A program made the translations under genes and the position numbers. A stretch of 5,183 bases of DNA. Origin: Candidatus Zixiibacteriota bacterium (lineage in GTDB: Bacteria > Zixibacteria > MSB-5A5 > SM1-73). Numbering within the stretch: position 1 is the stretch's first letter; each line of letters opens with the position of its first letter. The DNA is taken from assembly GCA_029933635.1 (NCBI GenBank), contig JAOZNS010000191.1:1-5183 (forward strand), written 5' to 3'. A model generated the notes under the pieces. It saw nothing but the letters and a program-made list of their open reading frames with translations, was not told the origin of the DNA and did not search any database. Below, piece by piece: positions 1 to 3,816 of this stretch.

Positions 1-56
1 TTTGTCTTTCTTAAGCAAACTAATTTTACACACAAATATTTACATCACCCAAAAAA

Positions 57-233
57 ATGAATAAATCGCAAACTTTCAACAAGAAGGTCGAAGACACGGT
101 TTCGGCTTTTCAAATTACCGGAAATGACCACAGGGTCAACGTCATGGTTAGGACTCAAAGGGGAGGCTTGTATGATCTTTTGATGTGTGCAATTGAGCAG
201 AATGGTGGCCTGTGCGAGGTGGTCAAAACCTGA
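57..233 (+). CDS. Weak small ORF, 58 aa, hypothetical
   Basis: This ORF starts at ATG 57 and ends at TGA 231-233. I do not recognise it. It encodes a soluble, mixed-charge peptide beginning MNKSQTFNKK. Its middle (VNVMVRTQRGGLYDLLMCAI, residues 27-46) faintly recalls the beta-alpha layout of an ACT-type ligand-binding domain, with GGLYDLL where such domains have a glycine-leucine turn into a helix; this is a by-eye impression only. No Shine-Dalgarno precedes the ATG (the upstream bases are CACCCAAAAAA), which lowers confidence. The same frame stays open after the TGA to TAA 324-326, so the ORF could be the 5' part of a gene of about 90 codons broken by a nonsense mutation. It lies on the same strand as the operon and ends 123 nt before the next confident start. 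Confidence 0.35.
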   Translation: MNKSQTFNKKVEDTVSAFQITGNDHRVNVMVRTQRGGLYDLLMCAIEQNGGLCEVVKT

Positions 234-356
234 TTGGCAATTTCAGGATTAAGGGAACGCATTCAAGACAAAGAGTCGAAAAAGGTTTCAAATATGGATA
301 CTACCACTGCCTTATGGAAAGAATAAACCGCAAACACAAGAAAGGAGGATCTCAAA
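234..356 (+). other. Gap with two competing open frames upstream of block 1
   Basis: No confident gene lies here. The frame of the upstream ORF continues from TTG 234 to TAA 324-326, giving a charged 30-residue stretch that contains GLRERIQDKESKK. Another frame is open from GTG 212 to TGA 404-406 and gives a basic peptide that would run about 50 nt into the next gene. Both have protein-like composition and neither has a convincing start. The first fits the geometry better, because it ends 15 nt before the Shine-Dalgarno at 341. The stretch is most likely the decayed or frameshifted 3' part of a small gene, or simple leader sequence. I could not identify a promoter in 1-356; the first 56 bases are AT-rich but show no well-spaced -35/-10 pair. 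Confidence 0.3.
341..348 (+). promoter_or_regulatory. Strong Shine-Dalgarno of the 350-aa membrane protein
   Basis: AAAGGAGG lies 8 nt before ATG 357. It fixes the start of the first confident gene and argues against the overlapping frame that starts at GTG 212. Confidence 0.85.
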
Positions 357-1409
357 ATGATACTTCACAGAATACGGGCCCACCGGGATGCTCGGCGGGC
401 TGTTGAAAGTGGGGTGCCTTTGAGAGAGTGCATAGAGGACAAAGTGAGCTATTTTTTGAGGAAGTCACCCTTAAGGCGTGATTCTCCTTACTCAATCAAA
501 GTCACTCAAGACGGACAGGCCAGCATAATAGAGGAAGTTCGAGATGATGCGCAGGGTATAGAAGACACAATGAATGTCAAAGGGTATGAAGAATCAGGCG
601 AAGAGATTGCTAATTTCGATCGAAGAATTAGGCTTGAAGAAGAGAAACTTGTAAGATCAAGGGAGAAATATCAGGTCGCCAAGGAACAAGCAGAACCAGC
701 CGGACCTCTTCTGAGGGACAAGCTGATCGCGTTGGTAGTTCTTGTTGCCCTGTCTATTGGTGAGATAGGCGCATTGCTCTTCTATTTGGGAGACTGGTTT
801 GCCATTGATCCCTCCCGACTTCCCACCGAAATTGCCAGAAACACACTGAACGTGGTTTTGTTAGCTTTTGTGGCTCTCAGTGTTTTTGTTTTGCTGCTAG
901 CTTGTGCAATGAAAGTGGTTCAGAATTGGACAAAAGGTAATTATTACAAGTTCGGGTTATATCTGGGGATTTTGCTAATAATGGGCGGGTGCTTGGGGGT
1001 GATGCGAGCACTACAGGCAACACGTGGTGAAGCTACGTGGGAAATCCTGCTGGTGTGTATGATGATCACCGCTGGCGTGCCCATCCCAGCAGCAGCAGTT
1101 AAACTTTGGTGGCGTGAGTCAGCTCTGAGATATGATGACAGTCAGAAGGAACCGAAAAATCTGCGAAGAGAGATCAGGGAATATAGAGCTACGATAGCGG
1201 AACTCAGAAGATTAAGGAGAAACGCAGAGAGGAGAAGAGTCGGGTTTGAAAGAAACATACAGAGGGAAAATCGAGCATCAGCTCGGAACCGTGAACGACA
1301 ACGTGAAAGGGAACTTCGGTTTCTCCGGAAAGTGGTGGCGATATCGATCATATATAGAGAAAAATATCTCTTTTGGTCGGCAAAAAACCCCGCAAGGAGG
1401 AAGAGGTAA
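357..1409 (+). CDS. Four-helix membrane protein with flanking coiled coils, 350 aa, unknown function
   Basis: I do not recognise a family. Residues 1-80 are a soluble, charged N-terminal region. Residues 82-115 are a charged helix likely to form a coiled coil (EEIANFDRRIRLEEEKLVRS). Four hydrophobic segments follow at about 123-145, 163-187, 199-216 and 228-250. The C-terminus (about 262-350) is a long helix rich in Arg and Glu with heptad-like spacing, very basic at the end (NPARRKR). There is no signal peptide, and an even number of helices predicts that both coiled-coil ends face the same side, probably the cytoplasm. This resembles a membrane scaffold that gathers cytoplasmic partners. 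The start is fixed by AAAGGAGG 8 nt upstream. Its TAA overlaps the next ATG by one base, so translation of the two is probably coupled. The Arg-rich tail could contact nucleic acid or acidic partners; that is inference. Confidence 0.88.
   Translation: MILHRIRAHRDARRAVESGVPLRECIEDKVSYFLRKSPLRRDSPYSIKVTQDGQASIIEEVRDDAQGIEDTMNVKGYEESGEEIANFDRRIRLEEEKLVRSREKYQVAKEQAEPAGPLLRDKLIALVVLVALSIGEIGALLFYLGDWFAIDPSRLPTEIARNTLNVVLLAFVALSVFVLLLACAMKVVQNWTKGNYYKFGLYLGILLIMGGCLGVMRALQATRGEATWEILLVCMMITAGVPIPAAAVKLWWRESALRYDDSQKEPKNLRREIREYRATIAELRRLRRNAERRRVGFERNIQRENRASARNRERQRERELRFLRKVVAISIIYREKYLFWSAKNPARRKR
1394..1400 (+). promoter_or_regulatory. Shine-Dalgarno that decides the lipoprotein start
   Basis: AAGGAGG sits 8 nt before ATG 1409, inside the last codons of the preceding gene. 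It selects ATG 1409 over the in-frame TTG at 1373, which would lie upstream of this site and would place a charged stretch before the signal peptide. Confidence 0.85.
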
Positions 1410-2143
1410 TGATAAGAAACCTGTTTGTGGAAGTTGTCCTATGCCTTGTTAGCTGTGCCGCACCCGTTCCAGAGCCTCTCAACCTCATTTTGCTGGTTGA
1501 TTGGAGCAGTTCGCTTATTGACGGAAGAGATTTGATAAAAAGCGACATTAAAGAAGCTTCCAGTTGGTGGGGTCAACAGGCAAGCGGTAAAGATGGTGGA
1601 AGGTTGGAGATAATGGTCATTGGCACGGGAATTGACGACGTTGGACTTGTTTACTCGAAACATTGTCCAGCTTCTTTCAATGCTCCAGTTTACGAGTTTA
1701 AAAAGAGATGGATGAACGATTTTGAAATGGAACTGGATAGCGCGCTTGAGAAACTGCCTTCAAATGGAGGTTCGGGCATAATCGAAGCGATGTTTCGAGC
1801 GACATACCGCCTTTCAGAATTTGAAGGAAAAAAGGTGCTGATAGTATTCTCGGATATGCGCGAAGTTAACAACGACTTTAACTTTGAAAATTCAATTCCT
1901 GAAGAAAGAGCGTTCTACCTCTGGGTAGACCACAGGTATTTGACACCCAAATTTGATGGGGTTACAATACTAATCACTGGATTCCGGCCATACCCTCCAA
2001 ACACAACTACAAAAAAACTAACTCCCTTTGACTTTGGTAGATTACGTGAGTTTTGGCTCTCACTCTTCCATACCTGGGGCGCTGATGTAAGGATAACAGA
2101 AAGATTAACGATTAAAAACCTGGAAGGAGGCGTTGGGCAATGA
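1409..2143 (+). CDS. Predicted VWA-domain lipoprotein, 244 aa
   Basis: The N-terminus looks like a short lipoprotein signal peptide: MIRN, a hydrophobic stretch, then the lipobox L13-V14-S15-C16, giving a mature protein lipidated at Cys16. E8 inside the hydrophobic stretch is atypical. After a very short linker (AAPVPEP) comes a von Willebrand factor A-like domain. Beta strand 1 ends in the MIDAS motif D31-W-S33-S-S35 (LILLVDWSSSL), S122 in GGSGIIEA may stand in for the usual MIDAS threonine, and the fourth strand VLIVFSDM supplies D149. Known VWA domains bind a divalent metal here and mediate protein-protein contacts, often in surface or secretion assemblies. The C-terminal part (about 165-244) is unassigned. 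The gene overlaps its upstream neighbour by 1 nt and its downstream neighbour by 4 nt (ATGA), so it is made with both. A role as the extracytoplasmic adhesive or assembly part of the machine is inference. Confidence 0.85.
   Translation: MIRNLFVEVVLCLVSCAAPVPEPLNLILLVDWSSSLIDGRDLIKSDIKEASSWWGQQASGKDGGRLEIMVIGTGIDDVGLVYSKHCPASFNAPVYEFKKRWMNDFEMELDSALEKLPSNGGSGIIEAMFRATYRLSEFEGKKVLIVFSDMREVNNDFNFENSIPEERAFYLWVDHRYLTPKFDGVTILITGFRPYPPNTTTKKLTPFDFGRLREFWLSLFHTWGADVRITERLTIKNLEGGVGQ
2124..2130 (+). promoter_or_regulatory. Shine-Dalgarno of the 277-aa Rossmann-like protein
   Basis: AAGGAGG lies 9 nt before ATG 2140, within the end of the VWA lipoprotein gene. It supports the ATGA-overlap start. Confidence 0.8.
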
Positions 2144-2973
2144 GATCCAATATCAAGAATCTTTTTATTGCCGGTGCCCACAGGGGAGGATGGGGAGTTA
2201 CCCGCTCCTACCTTAAGGAATTTCCCCCACCGCCCGAAGTTTTAGTGGCTGATCCCAAAGCACAGAGAGCAAAGACCCTTGCAAACGAGTGGAACCGGTT
2301 TGGGGCAAGAGCTATTGCCCGGGATGAAAAGTGTGAAGATGTAATAAAGGAGGTTCCTGAAGATTGGGTGGTTATGCTGAGTGTGGACAATGTGCTGCCC
2401 ATGATTAAAGTAATTAGACACTCAAGGTCTCCGCTTCAATGGCAGCTTTTGGGGCGAAGCACAGCAAATACAATAGTGGGATTCTCTGGCACACTTCTAC
2501 CAGATGATCATAGATCCAGAGTTTGCTCTATGTCGCTATTAAATAACTTATCACCTTATGCAATTCCAGTAAGCTCTCAGCACATAAGCAGTTCAGTACT
2601 TAACGACCGAGTATTGGCATTTACGAGAAACGAAGTCTCAAACAATAGCGCAAAATCCATCTTTGAATTGGATGAAAGCTCAAAGAATGGTGGATTGAGG
2701 GTCTTCTATGGAACTCAGCAATATCCTTTGGTGGTGATTATGGGAGAAATAGCGCCATTCAGAGAAGTTGAGAGAAGAGTTTTTGAAATAGAGGTCCCCC
2801 AGATGAATGGGTACAAAGACTACGCCGTGGCTGTGGTTTTAACGAACCAAGTGGAAGTGTTTGTGTTGAAGAGATACCAGAAGAGGAAAGACATAAAGTT
2901 CTATACTACCTTGGGGGAGCCTGTTCCATCTGAGATAGAGAAACCCCAGGTGCGAAGCGTGGTGACTGACTGA
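2140..2973 (+). CDS. Protein with Rossmann-like N-terminal domain, 277 aa, unknown function
   Basis: Residues 6-95 have the order of a nucleotide-binding Rossmann fold. Strand NLFIAG leads into a glycine-containing turn (G12, G16, G17, G19), then a helix. Strand EVLVADP follows, with D38 where an acidic residue usually contacts a ribose, then helix AQRAKTLANEW, strand ARAIAR and strand WVVMLSV. Similar layouts occur in Gfo/Idh-type dehydrogenases and in ThiF/E1-type adenylating enzymes; the sequence does not decide between them. The glycine turn is not a canonical GxGxxG, and no catalytic cysteine or zinc CxxC pair of an E1 enzyme is evident. Residues 100-277 look soluble and mostly beta, without a recognised motif. 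No signal peptide or membrane helix is seen, so it is cytoplasmic. It overlaps the VWA gene by ATGA and ends block 1. It may be a substrate-binding or modifying partner of the complex; this is inference. Confidence 0.85.
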   Translation: MRSNIKNLFIAGAHRGGWGVTRSYLKEFPPPPEVLVADPKAQRAKTLANEWNRFGARAIARDEKCEDVIKEVPEDWVVMLSVDNVLPMIKVIRHSRSPLQWQLLGRSTANTIVGFSGTLLPDDHRSRVCSMSLLNNLSPYAIPVSSQHISSSVLNDRVLAFTRNEVSNNSAKSIFELDESSKNGGLRVFYGTQQYPLVVIMGEIAPFREVERRVFEIEVPQMNGYKDYAVAVVLTNQVEVFVLKRYQKRKDIKFYTTLGEPVPSEIEKPQVRSVVTD

Positions 2974-2978
2974 TTTTT

Positions 2979-3071
2979 ATGCCAGGTGCTCACGGGAACT
3001 TCACCGCCTCCACCTGCTGGGTTGGTGGTGGCGGTATATCTCCTCCGGATGAAGTTAACTATCAGTGGTAA
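2979..3071 (+). CDS. Possible 30-codon leader ORF
   Basis: An ATG 5 nt after the previous stop opens a 30-residue frame ending at TAA 3069-3071. The peptide contains CWVGGGG and ends in VNYQW. There is no clear Shine-Dalgarno, so it could be translated only by reinitiation from the upstream gene. It overlaps the first hairpin of this spacer, and a ribosome on it would melt that structure. It may equally be a chance frame through a GC-rich inverted repeat; the Gly4 run is simply the purine arm of the stem. The same frame is open again at 3072-3161 and is the frame of the zinc-finger gene. Confidence 0.2.
   Translation: MPGAHGNFTASTCWVGGGGISPPDEVNYQW
2997..3056 (+). repeat. Compound inverted repeat / two-stem RNA hairpin
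   Basis: The inner arms 3003-3014 (ACCGCCTCCACC) and 3024-3035 (GGTGGTGGCGGT) match in 11 of 12 positions around a 9-nt loop. The outer arms AACTTCA (2997-3003) and TGAAGTT (3050-3056) match exactly, 7 of 7. A one-sided internal loop, 3036-3049, separates the two stems. No T tract follows, so this is not a simple intrinsic terminator. It is a good candidate for a folded RNA element between the two gene blocks. Confidence 0.65.
3037..3044 (+). promoter_or_regulatory. Candidate anti-Shine-Dalgarno segment
   Basis: TATCTCCT is the exact reverse complement of AGGAGATA at 3179-3186, the ribosome binding site of the zinc-finger gene. It sits in the unpaired internal loop (3036-3049) of the first hairpin, where it would be free for long-range pairing that hides the ribosome binding site. 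CTCCT-like runs match SD sites fairly often by chance, so this is a candidate only. Confidence 0.35.
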
Positions 3072-3083
3072 AAAAAGTTAGCT
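3053..3083 (+). repeat. Alternative stem AGTTAACT / AGTTAGCT
   Basis: AGTTAACT (3053-3060) can pair with AGTTAGCT (3076-3083), 8 pairs with one G-U wobble, around a 15-nt A-rich loop. It shares 3053-3056 with the outer stem of the preceding hairpin, so the two cannot form together. The two arms are also a near-direct repeat (AAGTTAACTAT and AAGTTAGCTAT, 10 of 11). The stem is short and AT-rich, so it is weak on its own. Confidence 0.4.
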
Positions 3084-3095
3084 ATTAAAGTCGAC

Positions 3096-3144
3096 CCGGT
3101 TTCTCCGCCTCGGTTCCTCTGGGGGTGGGAGGTGGTGAGACCGG
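3096..3144 (+). repeat. Long imperfect hairpin
   Basis: CCGGT at 3096-3100 pairs with ACCGG at 3140-3144. The stem continues through 3111/3129 as 16 positions, with two G-U wobbles and a single T-T mismatch (3104/3136). A short upper stem, 3115-3117 with 3123-3125, could close it. What follows (ATATTAAGCAG) has no T tract, so it is not an intrinsic terminator. It may be part of a regulatory leader, or a DNA hairpin such as a recombination or transfer site. Confidence 0.55.
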
Positions 3145-3178
3145 ATATTAAGCAGACGTAATTTGCTTTAAGTTTCCC

Positions 3179-3186
3179 AGGAGATA
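3179..3186 (+). promoter_or_regulatory. Shine-Dalgarno of the zinc-finger gene, possibly occluded
   Basis: AGGAG (3179-3183) lies 5 nt before ATG 3189. It is the only plausible ribosome binding site at the head of block 2. The surrounding 8 nt are exactly complementary to 3037-3044 in the upstream structured spacer. Confidence 0.7.
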
Positions 3187-3188
3187 GC

Positions 3189-3542
3189 ATGAACGGAGAA
3201 CCAAAGCGGATCAAAAGGAGCAGTTTTATCAAACGGGTCGACGGGCAGGTGACAAGACGAACTTCGCGTAGCCTCTCTTTCGACGAAGACATGACAGAGG
3301 TTGAGGAAACAACAGACGAAGTCTCCATGGTAGCTCTTGGTTGCGCCCACAAGGGTCCTGAGCCAAGTGGCTGGTGTACTTTCTGTGGCAGATCGCTTTG
3401 CCACCAATGTGCCCAGAGTATCTGCCAGCTGTGCGGCCGGGTAACCTGTCCCAATTGCCTTCGGCACTCGGCAGGTTACGTTGTCTGCCGCCGCTGTCGT
3501 TTCCGGGCTTTCTGGCGTCGATTGTGGGAAGGGGGTTTTTGA
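3189..3542 (+). CDS. Cysteine-rich zinc-finger protein, 117 aa
   Basis: Residues 1-30 are basic (MNGEPKRIKRS, then RRTSR), residues 31-45 are acidic (DEDMTEVEETTDE), and residues 52-103 form a compact cysteine array. Cysteines are at 52, 63, 66, 71, 74, 79, 82, 87, 90, 100 and 103, with histidines at 54, 72 and 93. From 63 to 90, CxxC pairs recur exactly every eight residues (CTFC, CHQC, CQLC, CPNC), and a last pair (CRRC) precedes a basic aromatic tail (FRAFWRRLW). Such spacing suits two or three structural zinc sites, as in RING, B-box or treble-clef domains, used for protein or nucleic acid binding. It does not fit the CxxCxxCxxxC ferredoxin motif. No enzyme motif is visible. It heads block 2, after the structured spacer, and its stop is 1 nt before the next ATG. 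A role as a cytoplasmic adaptor for the ATPase or membrane proteins is inference. Confidence 0.87.
   Translation: MNGEPKRIKRSSFIKRVDGQVTRRTSRSLSFDEDMTEVEETTDEVSMVALGCAHKGPEPSGWCTFCGRSLCHQCAQSICQLCGRVTCPNCLRHSAGYVVCRRCRFRAFWRRLWEGGF
3526..3535 (+). promoter_or_regulatory. Purine-rich ribosome binding site of the 90-aa membrane protein
   Basis: GGGAAGGGGG lies 8 nt before ATG 3544. It is G-rich rather than a true AGGAGG, so initiation may depend partly on coupling with the upstream gene, whose stop is 1 nt before the start. Confidence 0.6.
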
Positions 3543-3543
3543 T

Positions 3544-3816
3544 ATGGAATTCTGGATGTTCCTATTACTGCTGTTTATCATTATCGGGTTCATATTTCGA
3601 GCCAGATTGAGGAGACACCTTAGGAATGTGATTATCACCGTCATAGCGGTTATAGGTTCGTTCTTTTTTGCAAGAATAGTCGATGACGTGATGGGCCAAC
3701 CCTGGGGGTGGATCGGCTTTGCATTCGGATTCATTTGGATTGTTCCTATGCTCAGAGAGATACTGGGTAATATGTATCCTCCGTCTCCAGGTGATAGGAG
3801 GAGAAGAGAACAATGA
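3544..3816 (+). CDS. Small membrane protein, 90 aa, unknown function
   Basis: Three hydrophobic segments are visible: residues 3-19 (starting FWMFLLLLFIIIG), about 29-46 (NVIITVIAVIGSFFFA), and about 53-70 (PWGWIGFAFGFIWIVPML). A basic loop (RARLRRHLR, 19-27) separates the first two, and the tail is short and charged (GDRRRREQ). By the positive-inside rule the 19-27 loop is cytoplasmic, which puts the N-terminus outside and the basic C-terminal tail also outside. That conflicts with the charge of the tail, so one segment may not fully span. I know no family for it. Small multi-pass proteins next to a HerA/VirD4-type ATPase often belong to the membrane channel or couple the motor to it. It shares an ATGA overlap with the ATPase gene, which implies coordinated synthesis. 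Confidence 0.83.
   Translation: MEFWMFLLLLFIIIGFIFRARLRRHLRNVIITVIAVIGSFFFARIVDDVMGQPWGWIGFAFGFIWIVPMLREILGNMYPPSPGDRRRREQ
3796..3801 (+). promoter_or_regulatory. Shine-Dalgarno of the ATPase gene
   Basis: AGGAGG lies 11 nt before ATG 3813, near the 3' end of the small membrane-protein gene. The spacing is slightly long but usable, and it supports the ATGA-overlap start. Confidence 0.75.

Noticed and set aside
229..247. Small inverted repeat CCTGA/TCAGG around the TGA at 231
   Set aside because: A five-base stem with a nine-base loop is expected by chance and does not support a readthrough element.
212..406. GTG-started 64-codon frame
   Set aside because: It has no clear ribosome binding site and runs 50 nt into a gene with a strong SD and start; kept only as an alternative frame in the description of the gap.
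1373..1408. In-frame TTG start upstream of the lipoprotein
   Set aside because: It would place a charged stretch before the signal peptide and would lie upstream of the AAGGAGG that serves ATG 1409.
2997..3144. Rho-independent terminators at the spacer hairpins
   Set aside because: Neither hairpin is followed by a run of T on the + strand, so the standard terminator pattern is absent.
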